Of a stretch of 64,000 nucleotides of DNA, positions 1-10,625 are shown piece by piece. Each line of letters starts with the position of its first letter. Positions within the stretch are counted from its first letter, which is position 1. The DNA comes from Cotesia glomerata (taxonomy: Eukaryota > Arthropoda > Insecta > Hymenoptera > Braconidae). The translations under genes and the position numbers were made by a program. The DNA is taken from NCBI RefSeq assembly GCF_020080835.1, contig NC_058161.1, positions 13,945,103 to 14,009,102 on the forward strand, in the 5' to 3' direction. The notes under the pieces were generated by a model. That model was not told the origin of the DNA, did not search any database, and worked only from the letters and a program-made list of their open reading frames with translations.

Positions 1-22
1 CGCGGAAAACTGCGATTTTTCG

Positions 23-375
23 TGGATTCGGAAAAAGTTGAGGGATTATAGGCTTGTGGGTAGTCATTTTAAAGGGAATTGAACGCTGAGTGAGAATCTT
101 TAAGAAAAAATTGAATTTTCTTTATTTTCTGGGAAGGAGGAAATTTTCCGGGAAAATTTAAATATTTTTTTTTGCGGGAAAATTGGGGAAATTTTGAAAA
201 TTTCGGGGTGGAAGGGTGTTAGGGAGAAGAAAATTTTGAGCGGAAAATATTTTGAAAAAAAAGGAGTTTTTTGGAATCCAAGGTTTTTCCGGGTTTTCCG
301 CGGATTGGGAAAAAGTTGAGCGATTGTAGGCTTGTGGGTAGTCATTTTAAAAGGAATTGAAAGCTGGTTAAGAAT
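23..375. repeat. Direct repeat, two copies about 280 bp apart
   Basis: A block of about 75 bp (GGAAAAAGTTGAG, then GGCTTGTGGGTAGTCATTTT and a stretch resembling AGAATCTTTAAGAAAAAA) appears near position 28 and again near 307. The DNA between the copies is A/G-rich and has no convincing gene. The window edge probably cuts a longer tandem array. A minus-strand open frame over this stretch is low-complexity Phe/Lys/Pro and is not a gene. Confidence 0.7.
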
Positions 376-1712
376 CTTAAAGAAAAAACTAATTTTGTTA
401 AATTTTCAAAGAGTTATACAAGCTTTTATTGTACTAATTATTTAAAAAAATTATTCTACAAGTCGTAAATAAATAAATAAATGTTACAAAGTAGGAAATG
501 ACTTCTTAGAATGTTTAATAAAATATCAGCAACTTGTAGATTGAAGTTTTATTTTAAAACAAGCGGATGAATTTTATTCAAAGAGGATGCGCGGATGAAG
601 TTAAAATAGATGAATCGATATTTATTTGCATGAATTATTTTCTGATAATCGGATCTGTGTGTACGTTGGCGTTAACACGCTCTCGACTTTTATAGGACAA
701 ACGGCTTGTAATTGTTTGGTGAGTTAAAAGTGTCACTTACAGATATTGATCCGGTTATTTTAGTACTCGGGTTATTTGAAAATAATTATTGGATTTTTTT
801 TATCTAGTTTTTGCGGCATTCCATAGAGACTGGTGGGACATTTGACTGGAATTCCATCAATTATATATAATTATGTGACTGAAACTTATACTACAGTAAA
901 ATTTATCTTATAATATAGAAGAATAACTAATTAACAAGATCCCTTTGTCAACAAACCTCCATTACTTTTTAAGTTTCTCGTAATTATAATTTGACTGAGT
1001 GTGACTGGTGGGACTAACAACAAATCCTTCTGTCTTACCAAAGGTATACTTAAAGTCCAATTGTCAGTTCTTGCACTAAACTTTTAAAAAATACTTCTCT
1101 CGAAAATAACAAAATTAATCCTACAACACATTGAAGATTATGAAGAATTAGACTGATTACCTACGTAGAAACAATTAAAAAAATTTGTTTTTATTGTCAC
1201 TGGTGGGACAGGCATTTGTCACTGGTGGGACAAGTACTAAATCGTCTACATCAAGTTGTTTATTAAAAAGACTTTTAGATTATTTCAACCTTACAAACAT
1301 TATTGCTTATATATTTAACTATTAATTATTTAGGATAATTAAAAAAAAACTAATTAAAAAAGACAAATAAAGGATTTAGCTTGCTGACAACAGGATCTTG
1401 ATAAACTTAGGTGTTAATTAATAACGAACATAATCAAAATTTGTTCTTAAAACAATAATAATAAATATGTTAGTTAATAACAAACATTAAATCAATGACC
1501 TTATAAGAATCAAGTGAAAAGACCATCAATAAATTTTTTCTATCAAAACAATTTTTTAATACTATAAGATTATCTTAAATATTTAAGGAGTTATCATTAA
1601 TATATTTTGAAAACTACAAAAAATAAAGCTATATTATAAATCTTTGAAAATTTTATTTATAAATTAAAATAAATTTATTACAACCCTTTTTATAAAAAAG
1701 CGAGAGTTATCC
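376..1712. other. AT-rich intergenic DNA with ACTGGTGGGACA motifs
   Basis: No coding signal was found. The 12-mer ACTGGTGGGACA, or a near match, occurs at about 829, 1002, 1199 and 1219 in otherwise AT-rich sequence. The spacing is irregular, so this is not a simple tandem repeat. The stretch lies downstream of the last exon of the first cystatin-like gene. Confidence 0.5.
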
Positions 1713-4032
1713 TCAAGAACAGTACAGCTTGCTGTTGTAGAAGAAGTTAAACAGATTACGTAGCTCGCGTTCTGCCGGGTGGTAATCGTCCTAAAACAAA
1801 CCAATACAATCATGATCAAAATTTATCGGGAAAAACGGATTAGATCTGGCCATATATAAAAAGATCTGGTCAGATCTGCTTTAGCAGATCTAGCCAGATC
1901 TTTAAATTGTTTCTATCTGACGAGATCTGGCCAGATATAATCACATCTGACCAGATATAACTCAAAAAATAATCTAATTAGATCTGACCAGATTTGGTCA
2001 GATCTTTAAATTGTCTCTATCTGGCAAGACATGACCGGATATAACTAGATCTGACGAGATATACTAAGAAATTGTTTACATTAAATATCACAAGATCTGA
2101 ATAGATGTATTGAGATCTGATCAGATATAACAAAATAATAGCTAAATAATCACATCAACAAAAATTACAATTTCATGGAACAATATCCAGTGAATACTAT
2201 TTTCTTTTCACACTTTGCGTAACTGTCTTGATTAATTACTAAAAAAAAATTTTATTTAATAAAAGCTAGTTGAAAATACCTACATGTATCAATTAACCTT
2301 TAACAAATATGTGATGAATATATTTCTCAATAAATAAATGGTAAGAATTAAAGACCCATTGTTATTAATTCTTTATGATTTACTACAATATATGTATAAC
2401 TACATTATCAGATCTGATCGAATCTGATGCTGTTGACAGCTCTGATATAGTTATATCTGGCCAGATATGACAAGACCTTTTCATGTCTAATGTATTTTTC
2501 AACCCAGATATAGTTATATCTGTTCAGATCTGATCAGATATGACTAGACCTGATCATGTCTGATGTATTTTTAAACTCAGATATAGTTACATCTGTTTAG
2601 ATCTGATCAGATATCACTAGATCTGATTATGTCTCAAATCCCATATCTGGTTAGATATAAATAGATCTGACCAGATATAATTACCCATATAGCAATCTTT
2701 TTCAAGGCTTGGGCAAGTCTGGTCTCAATTTCGATAGTTATTAGTGTCTTTTTTTACCTATGGGTCTTGCTCCAGATACTCGTAGCAAATTAAATTGACA
2801 AGTCTTGAACAAGCCTTGTACAAGAACTTTCGGCCAGATTATAGCTCAACAATTGTGTGAGAAAATTGAGAAAATTTGAAGATGCTTATCGATAAACTAA
2901 CTATATCAATTCTTGAGAAAGACTGACACCAGAAGCAAGCTGAATATACTTGTGCAAGACTTGCTCAAGATCTGCTCAAGATCAAATATTTTCGAATGAC
3001 CGTTCTTATCATTCTACCCCTCCTACATTTACTATAGGATCAGTGGATCTCATTCAGCTTAACCTTTTTGAGTACAGACCTACTGTTTTATCGATCAAGA
3101 CAAAATTATTTTAAAATGAGCACCACTGAATCAATACATCTTCAAGTAGTGGAGGGGAAAAAGCGCTATAAAATATATAATGCATGATGCATCTTGAGCA
3201 AATCTTGAGCAAGTCACACTTCAACATTTGCTGTTAGTTTTTGGTTGACAAATGTTTTAGAAATGAGCAAATTACTCAGAATTACGAGTCTTGAGCAAAT
3301 GTTGAGCAAGTGGTGGGTAAGTGTCTGTTGTGAGTTTCTGATTCAATAAAACTGTCAGAAATTTTTCAATGCACCTTGCATTAGACTTGTCTGTTATTCT
3401 TGCACAAGATATCTTGAGCTAGTTATATATAAATCTTGAAGCAGTTGTTTCTACATGAACTTGAGCAAGACCCATATGTAGAAAAAGACACTAGCAACTA
3501 GGGGTTTTGCTCAAGGCACTGGCACCTAAATCTTGCTCAAGCACATGTTACCTGGGATAGATCTGACCAGATATAATTATATCTGGTTAGATCTAAACCT
3601 TTTTTCCCGTAAAGGATAAAAGTAGGAGGATGAATTTTATCGAAGACTCATACTTACTGCAATATTTTCTAGGTTACAAATTATACGCAAAGGTTCCGTT
3701 TGAGTCGTCATAACAAATATTATACAACTTAACATTTTTCCGAACAAATCAGTTTCATAGTTAACAAGTATAGTGTATCTTCTTTCAGTGTCTGCAACTT
3801 GAACTCTTGCGCAATCGATAGAATATCCGCCTTTATTGGTTGCTCCTCTGGTTTTTCTTTCAGCGACTAATTTTTCCCAGCCATCTTGCACGAATTTACT
3901 CACATCTGGATCAAATGCACTCAATTTTAATTCGTATAAATCTTTTTTTTCTTCACAATTAGAATTATTTGTTGAAAAAGACAAAGACAGGCTTGATGTT
4001 AAAATTAACGATATTAAAAATAATTTACACAT
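1713..4032 (-). CDS. Secreted cystatin-like protein, copy A (two exons)
   Basis: Exon 1 runs from 4032 to 3658 and exon 2 from 1790 to 1713. The donor GTAAGT follows codon 125, and the acceptor TTGGTTTGTTTTAG leads in phase 0 to a 25-residue tail ending in Cys-Ser and a stop; the protein is about 150 aa. The first ~20 residues (MCKLFLISLILTSSLSLSFS) are a classical signal peptide. The mature part resembles a cystatin fold: an N-terminal helix region (FVQDGWEKL), a strand like the QVVAG loop (VQVADTERRYTI) and a Cys-flanked C-terminal segment (CIIFVMTTQTEP...C). The central Gly of QxVxG is not visible, so protease inhibition is uncertain. The 1.87-kb intron holds a whole MITE with a second element nested in it. 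The family call is tentative; what is firm is a small secreted protein with two paralogues in the window. Confidence 0.72.
1827..3609. mobile_element. AGATCTG-family MITE, copy A (with nested insertion)
   Basis: The element begins CGGGAAAAACGGATTAGATC and ends with AGATCTAAACCTTTTTTCCCG. Its termini match the CCCGGGAAAAA ends of the other copies, and the flanking bases are compatible with a TA target duplication. Subterminal zones are dense in AGATCTG, ATATCTGG and CCAGATAT motifs. A core of about 300 bp (about 2160-2460) is nearly identical to copies B and C. No transposase is encoded. It sits in the intron of cystatin-like copy A and is itself interrupted at 2684-3556. Confidence 0.82.
2684..3556. 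mobile_element. Nested foldback element with CTTGAGCAAG motifs
   Basis: The sequence leaves the AGATCTG pattern at about 2684 (CCCATATAGCAATC) and returns to it after GTTACCTGGG at about 3556. The ends form an imperfect inverted repeat: TTAGTGTCTTTTTTTACC near 2740 matches the complement of the GAAAAAGACACTAG stretch near 3482. The interior is full of TTGAGCAAG, CTTGCTCAAG and close variants. No open frame of note was found. It is absent from copies B and C, so it inserted into copy A after the MITE was in place. Confidence 0.72.
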
Positions 4033-4382
4033 TTTTATTTTATTCCTTATTGACGGTTGCTTATAAATCGAACAATTGAAGATTTATTAAAATAATATAT
4101 AATTTATAAACATTAATTTATCTATTAGATAAGTCTCTCTATTCGATTATTGGTTCATTATTGTTTCTTCATCTTTAAATAGATTATTATTACAGTAATT
4201 TGTAGAAAAATGTAAATATCACGCGATTTATCTAATGAACTTTAGTGACTTGTCTTTGAAAGTTAATTTAATTTTTTATAACATTAAAACGATTATTATT
4301 ATTGTTACAAATATGAAAAAAATTCAATTTTGTAAGTATTTTTTAAGTACACAAAAAAAAACCTAAAATCATTGTATTATCC

Positions 4383-5227
4383 TAGAAAAAAAGGTTCAGA
4401 TCTAACCAGGTATAATTATATCTGGTCAGATCTAATTATATCCGGTCAGATCTATTTATATCTGACCAGATATGGGATTTCGGACATAATCAGATTTAGT
4501 GATATCTGATCAGATCTAAACAGATGTAACTATATCTGAGTTTAAAAATACATCAGACATGATCAGATCTAGTCATATCTGATCAGATCTGAACAGATAT
4601 AACTATATCAGAGCTGTCAACAGCATCAGATTCGATCAGATCTGATAATGTAGTTATACATATATTGTAGTAAATCATAAAGAATTAATAACAATGGGTC
4701 TTTAATTCTTACCATTTATTTATTGAGAAATATATTCATCACATATTTGTTAAAGGTTAATTGATACATGTAGGTATTTTCAACTAGCTTTTATTAAATA
4801 AAATTTTTTTTTAGTAATTAATCAAGACAGTTACGCAAAGTGTGAAAAGAAAATAGTATTCACTGGATATTGTTCCATGAAATTGTAATTTTTGTTGATG
4901 TGATTATTTAGCTATTATTTTGTTATATCTGATCAGATCTCAATACATCTATTCAGATCTTGTGATATTTAATGTAAACAATTTTTTAGTATATCTCGTC
5001 AGATCTAGTTATATCTGGCCATGTCTTGCCAGATAGAGACAATTTAAAGATCTAACCAGATTTGGTCAGATCTAATCAGATTATTTTTTTGAGTTATATC
5101 TGGTCAGATCTGATTATATCTGGCCAGATCTCGTCAGATCGAGACAATGTCAAGATCTGGCTAGATCTGCTAAGGTAGATCTGACCAGATCTTTTTATAT
5201 ATGGCCAGATCTAATCCGTTTTTCTAA
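4383..5227. mobile_element. AGATCTG-family MITE, copy B (inverted)
   Basis: This copy begins GAAAAAAAGGTTCAGATC and ends AGATCTAATCCGTTTTTC, so it is reversed relative to copies A and C. The core at about 4600-4900 is the near-exact reverse complement of 2160-2460. The terminal CCCGGG is damaged to CCTAG on the left. It lies between the two divergent cystatin-like genes, inside their shared upstream region. Confidence 0.82.
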
Positions 5228-5541
5228 ACTCAATATTTTAAGAATTATCGTTATTGTTACAGTAATTGTATAAGTTACTAAATTTAATTTTTTTATATTT
5301 TTAACAATAAGAATAATAGTAATCATAATGTTTACTAAAGTTCATTTAATAAATCACATGGTATCGGACTTTTTGTCACTAATTACTTTAATAACAATTT
5401 TATTACAGACAAAAAAAATGAACCAATAATTGAATAGAGACTTATCTAAAAGATAAATTTATATTTATAAAGTATTTATTATTTCAATAAATCTTCAGTC
5501 AGTTGATTTATAAGCAACGGTCAATAAGGAATAAAATAAAA

Positions 5542-6087
5542 ATGTGTAAATTATTTTTAATATCGTTAATTTTAACATCAAGCCTGTCTTTGTCTTTTTC
5601 AATTAATAATTCTAATCTTGAAGAAAACGAAGATTTATACGAATTAAATTTAATTGGAAACGAATCAGATGTTGTTACATTCGTAAAAGATGGCTGGACA
5701 AAATTACCCACTAGAGGAATACCCACCGAAGGAGTGCTGGTCAAAAGCGGATATGTAAAGTGCGCAAAAGTCAAAATTGCAGACACTGAAAGAAGATACA
5801 CTATAGTTGCTAGATATTCTACTATTAAGCCCAATCAAGTGTTTCATTGTACAATATCTGTTATGACGACTCAAACGGAGCCTTTGGATATAAATTGCCT
5901 CGTAGGAACCTTTGCAGTAAGTATATAAGTCCTCAAAAAATAAAACCTCCCACTTCTTTTAATAATTAATTAATTAATTATGAATTATGATCGTGATTAT
6001 ATATTTGTTGGTTTGTTTTAGGCCTCTGTAGATCCGCCAGACTACGAGGATGGTAATGATGCTTTCTCAGCCGTCTTTACCTGCTAG
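5542..6087 (+). CDS. Secreted cystatin-like protein, copy B (two exons)
   Basis: Exon 1 spans 5542-5925 up to the Ala codon before GTAAGTATAT, and exon 2 spans 6022-6087 after TTTGTTTTAG. Phase is 0, and the short exon 2 adds 21 residues ending Phe-Thr-Cys. The start at 5542 is preferred over the in-frame ATG at 5503 because copy A starts at the same MCKLFL sequence, which begins the signal peptide. The signal peptide is nearly identical to copy A, while the mature domain differs at many positions. The conserved core is KIADTERRYTI plus the Cys-flanked ISVMTTQTEPLDINC segment. The upstream DNA, including an inverted TTATCTAAAAGATAA and TTTATAAG stretch, mirrors that of copy A. The inhibitor function is unproven. 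Confidence 0.75.
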
Positions 6088-6104
6088 AATCAGTGCAACC
6101 TTTA

Positions 6105-6882
6105 CCCGGGAAAAACGGATTAGATCTGACTATAGATAAAAAGATCTGGTTCAGATTTACCTTAGCAGATCTAGCCAGATCTTTAAATTGTCTCTATCTG
6201 ACGAGATCTGGCCAAATATAATCAGATCTGACCAGATATAACTAAAAAAATAATCTGATTAGATCTGATCAGATCTGGTCAGATCTTTAAATTGTCTCTA
6301 TCTGGCAAGACATGGCCAGATAAAACTAGATCTGACGAGATATACTAAAAAATTGTTTACATTAAATATCACAAGATCTGAATAGATGTATTGAGATCTG
6401 ATCAGATATAAAAAATAATAGCTAAATAATCACATCAACAAAAATTACAATTTCATGGAACAATATCCAATGAATACTATTTTCTTTTCACACTTTGCGT
6501 ATCTGTCTTGATTAATTACTAAAAAAAAATTTTATATAATAAAAGCTAGTTGAAAATACCTACATGTATCAATTAATCTTTAACAAATATGTGATCAATA
6601 TATTTCTCAATGAATAAATGGTAAGAGTTAAAGACCCATTGTTATTAATTCTTTATGATTTACTACAATATATGCATAACTACATTATCAGATCTGATCG
6701 AATCTGATGCTGTTGACAGCTCTGATATAGTTATATCTGGCCAGATATGACAAGATCTTTTCATGTCTAATGTATTTTTCAACCCAGATATAGTTATATC
6801 TGTTTAGATCTGATCAGATATCACTAGATCTGATTATGTCTCAAATCCCATATCTGGTCAGATCTAAACCTTTTTTCCCGGG
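6105..6882. mobile_element. AGATCTG-family MITE, copy C
   Basis: This is the most complete uninterrupted copy. It starts CCCGGGAAAAACGGATTAGA after TTTA and ends AAACCTTTTTTCCCGGG before ATATG, which fits a TA target with small decay. It is about 778 bp, with AGATCTG-rich arms around a unique core at about 6430-6720 that is nearly identical to copies A and B. It lies only 17 bp after the stop codon of cystatin-like copy B, so the 3' UTR and polyadenylation signal of that gene probably involve MITE sequence. Confidence 0.85.
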
Positions 6883-6989
6883 ATATGAAACTAAATTTGT
6901 ACCCTAGGTAATTTACTATAAAAAAACCTTGCCATATTTGAGGTCTAATTCTATTATTTTAGAAGTTGTAGGAACTTAATTAGTGATAT

Positions 6990-7280
6990 CCGGGAAAAAA
7001 GGTTCAGATCTGACCACATATAATTATATCTGGTCAGATCTAATTATATCTGGTCAGATCTATCTATATCTGATCAAATATGAGATTGGAGACATAATCA
7101 AATCTAGTCATATCTGATCAGATCTAAACAGATATAACTATATCTGAGTTGATAAATACATTAAACATGATCAGATCTAACCATATCTGATCAGATCTAA
7201 ACAGATATAACTATATCTGGGTTGAAAATTAGATCAGACATAAAAATACAATTTTATTATATCTGGCCAGATATAACTAT
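6990..7280. mobile_element. AGATCTG-family MITE fragment, copy D
   Basis: Starts CCGGGAAAAAAGGTTCAGAT after GATAT and carries a run of AGATCTAATTATATCTGG-type arms. It stops near 7280 without the core or the other end. The following 7280-7450 is AT-rich and ends in TCTTTCTATCAGCGTA, which resembles the CTTCTATCAGTG end of the foldback MITE at 13.3-13.5 kb. Confidence 0.7.
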
Positions 7281-7559
7281 ATTTGTTAACTATTAATAAA
7301 TACTTATAAACTATTTTAATAAATATACATTCCTCCCAAATAAATATTTATTAAATGTTAAAAAATATTTATTAAAATTTAATAAATTAAATAATTGTCA
7401 TCGAATAAATTAATTTTTTGATAATTAATAAATCTTTCTATCAGCGTATATTAATAATTAATAATTTGCAAATTTGATAAAAAATTTTGTTCATTACGCA
7501 TCGATCATGGATACGATTTGCATTACTTGTAGTTATTACAAACTCTACTCTTCAAGTAA

Positions 7560-7655
7560 GTCTCGTAGGTAAACAGGTAATGAATTAGTCTTTCAAGCGT
7601 CAAGTCCAAGGTTCGGTTCCCGCGCGGGCCGGTTTTTTTTTTTTTTTTTTTTTTA
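7560..7655 (+). repeat. tRNA-like SINE relic with poly-T tail
   Basis: The segment carries a B-box-like stretch (AAGGTTCGGTTCCCGCG) followed by GCGGGCCGG and a run of about 20 T. Similar B-box plus T-run units lie at about 42.3 kb and 50.2 kb. A full cloverleaf cannot be drawn with confidence, so this is reported as a tRNA-derived repeat and not a functional tRNA. Confidence 0.4.
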
Positions 7656-7730
7656 TGGAAATAATTCTATATAATTATATAGGGCCATTTTTCATATATA
7701 ATTATGTATGAGTATATATAATCTTTCTTA

Positions 7731-7827
7731 CCCGGGCAATTTAAAGATCTGACCAGATATGGTCAGATTTGATGATATCTGGCCAGATCTGTTCATATAT
7801 GGCCAGATCTAATCCGTTTTTCCCGGG
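7731..7827. mobile_element. AGATCTG-family mini-copy E
   Basis: A 97-bp element with intact CCCGGG at both ends, flanked by TA on both sides (CTTA before, TAAT after). It contains only a few AGATCTG and ATATCTGG arms and the AATCCGTTTTTCCCGGG end. It is the clearest case for a TA target-site duplication in this family and shows that a strongly deleted derivative can still have perfect termini. Confidence 0.8.
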
Positions 7828-8559
7828 TAATCCTTAAAAATTTACTCCTAAAATATTGTTTAATTAAAAAAAAAAACAAATAACAATAGCTCTTATTTTT
7901 TGATAATTATTTAAGTGACTCAACATTTATAAAGAAAAAATAAAAAAAAACTTAAAATTTCAAAACAAATAATATGAAAATAAAAAAAGAGTTTCTATCT
8001 CCAATTACATGACATTCATTCAAGTGGGTCATGTATGAGTTGTACTTACCTCAAGTGTACTCGACTTACTTGTCCATATTTATTCTCAGAAAAATTTGTG
8101 TTAAATAATTAATTACACAACAAAAAATTCCCTTTAAAAAAAAAAAAAAAATTCTAAATTTTTTTTTAATTAAAAAGTTTCAATTGAAGAATTTAAATTA
8201 AAGAATCGGTTTAATAAATAGCATTGTGTGCAATTGGGTCATATGCTCTTCTGCCTTTGCTATTACTCGGTAGGCGCTTTATTATTATTATTATTTTTAT
8301 TGTATATCTTCAGGATGATTTTATTGTAAGGCTAGAAATAAAATATATAAAATTGAAGGTGGGGGCCGGGATAAAGGTCGGTGATGCATTCGGCTCGATT
8401 TCTTATTTTTTTTTTATTTTTCCAATTATCTTCGCTCGGTGGAGCCTGCAGCGAGGAGTCATTTTGGCTTGCTTTTCAACGAATTATATATTTACGAGGT
8501 TATTAATTATTATTTAATTGAAAATTTCAATAAAAAAATTGATTCGTGGTTCTTTAAAT
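7828..8559. other. Intergenic DNA, no supported gene
   Basis: AT-rich sequence with A and T runs. A moderately GC-richer patch at about 8340-8470 (GGTGGGGGCCGGGATAAAG, then GGAGCCTGCAGCGAGGAG) stands out but shows no convincing coding pattern or splice sites. Two short overlapping open frames there have low-complexity Ile/Phe composition. Confidence 0.4.
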
Positions 8560-10250
8560 TGATTATAACTCGTGAACTATTCAATTTTCTAAGCTACAAA
8601 TTTCGTATTATAATTTTCTCCTAAAATCATTATTTTAGGAGTTATCACCACGTTTATTGTCATTAGATATCAATTTTATATTTTTCCCTGTGTTATCACC
8701 CTTAAATTTCCTATAACTCCTAAAATATTAAAGATAACTCCTTAGTATAAAAACATTTTTCATAGCAAATTTCTTAATCTACAATTGTTGTCTTATAATT
8801 TTCTCCTAAAATCAATATTTTACGAGTTATCACTACTTTTATAGTCATAAGATAATAATTTTGAATTCTTCCTACGATATCACTCCTAAAGTTTCTATAA
8901 CTCTTAAAATGTTAAAGATAACCCCTAAGATCAAAAACATTTTTAATAAGAAATTTCTTAAGCTACAATTGAAGTCACATAAGTTTTTCCTAAAATCAAT
9001 ATTTTAGGAGTTATCACCACTTTTATTGTCAATAGACAATAATTTTGTATTTTTCTTAAAGTTATCACTCCTAAAGTTTCTATGACTCCTAAAATATTAA
9101 AGATAACCCCTAAGTACAAAAACATTTTTCACAGCAAATTTCCTAAGCTACACTTATAGTCTAATAATTTTCTCCTAAAATCAATATTTTAGGAGTTATC
9201 ACCATTTTTATCATCAAATATCAATTTTGTATTTTTTTCTGAGTTATCACTCCTAAAATTCCTATAACTCCTAAAATATTGAAGATAACCCCTAAGTACA
9301 ATAACATTTTTCATAGAAAATTTCCTAATCTAGAATTTTAGTCTTATAAATTTTTCCTAAAATCATTATTTTAGGAGTTATCACCATTTGGATTATCATC
9401 AAATATCAATTTTGTATTTTTCTCTAAGTTATCACTCCTAAAGTTTCTATGACTCCTAAAATATTAAAGATAACCCCTAAGTACAATAACATTTTTCATA
9501 GCAAATTTCCTAATCTAGAATTTTAGTCTTATAAATTTTTCCTAAAATCATTATTTTAGGAGTTATCACCATTTGGATTATCATCAAATATCAATTTTGT
9601 ATTTTTCTCTAAGTTATCACTCCTAAAGTTCCTATAACTCCTAAAATATTGAAGATAACCCCTAAGTAGAAAAACATTTTTCATAGCAAATTTCCTAAGC
9701 TACAATTTTGTCTCATAATTTTCTCCTAAAATCAATATTTTAGGAGTTATCACCACTTTTATTGTCATCAGATAATAATTTTGTATTTTTCCTAAAGTTA
9801 TCACTCCTAAAATTCCTATAACTCCTAAAATATTGAAGATAACCCCTAAGTACAATAACATTTTTCATATCGAAAATCTTAATCTAGAATTTTAGTCTTA
9901 TAAATTTTTCCTAAAATCATTATTTTAGGAGTTATCACCATTTGGATTATCATCAAATATCAATTTTGTATTTTTATCTGAGTTATCACTTCTAAAGTTC
10001 CTATAACTCCTAAAATATCGAAGATAGACTTATAATATACGAAGGTTTTTTGTAGGAAATTTTCTAAGCTACAATTTTAGTTTCATAAATTTCTCCTAAA
10101 ATCATTATTTTAGGAGTTATCGCCACTTTTATAATTTCAAATAAATTATTATTAATTAGACACTATAAAAATAATTAAATATCTCCTAAAATATTTAAAA
10201 TAAGCCTATAGTACAAAATCATTTTTAATAGGAAATTTTCCAAGCTACAA
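8560..10250. repeat. ~183-bp satellite-like array, about nine units
   Basis: A unit of about 183 bp recurs, seen from the phrase TTTTAGGAGTTATCACCA near 8634, 9003, 9188, 9371, 9554, 9738, 9923 and 10107, with a diverged unit near 8820. Each unit has its own inner dyad: CTCCTAAAATCAATATTTTAGGAG forms a hairpin, and CCTATAACTCCTAAAATATT repeats half of it. Units are roughly 85-95% alike by eye. The same family occurs inverted at 16380-17130 and as one diverged unit at about 12600-12760. No open frames were found. Confidence 0.88.
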
Positions 10251-10369
10251 AAAGATGTCTTTAAATTTATCGTAATAATTGAAATTTAAAAGTAAATTAT
10301 AGGTTTTTTTTTGTATTTCAGTAATGGAATTTAAAGTTTTGTTATAATTTATAGCTTTTAAAGGAGTAT

Positions 10370-10625
10370 TGATGGGTAATTAAGGTACGTGAGGTACTTA
10401 AGAACCCAGTAGGTATGTGTCCTGGGCATGTTCGGTGAATTTAGCTCGCAAAAAGTGAGTGCGTTGACCTCAAGAAAAATGTAAGCGAAATAACCAGCTG
10501 TAAATACTACCGATAATATTTATAATTATTATTATTATTAATATTGGCCCGGACCAGATGGCCCGAGATCCTCACAGTTTAACCAGGGGAGTCGTTGCGT
10601 GCTCTCAGGTAATTTCAAAAAGTAA
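10370..10625 (+). other. Non-repeat island, possible noncoding exon
   Basis: This GC-richer stretch (GGCCCGGACCAGATGGCCCG, AACCAGGGGAGTCGTTGCG) is not part of any repeat seen here. It ends CTCTCAG followed by GTAATT, a usable splice donor. No translation looks like a known protein. It could be a 5' UTR exon of a plus-strand gene such as the protease at 24.2 kb, or a noncoding RNA. This is speculative. Confidence 0.25.

Noticed and set aside
8224..8624. Small plus-strand frames before the satellite array
   Set aside because: Low-complexity Ile/Phe composition, no conserved features, no start or splice support.
8560..10250. CRISPR-like regular array
   Set aside because: Units are contiguous ~183-bp tandem copies without unique spacers, in a clearly eukaryotic context.
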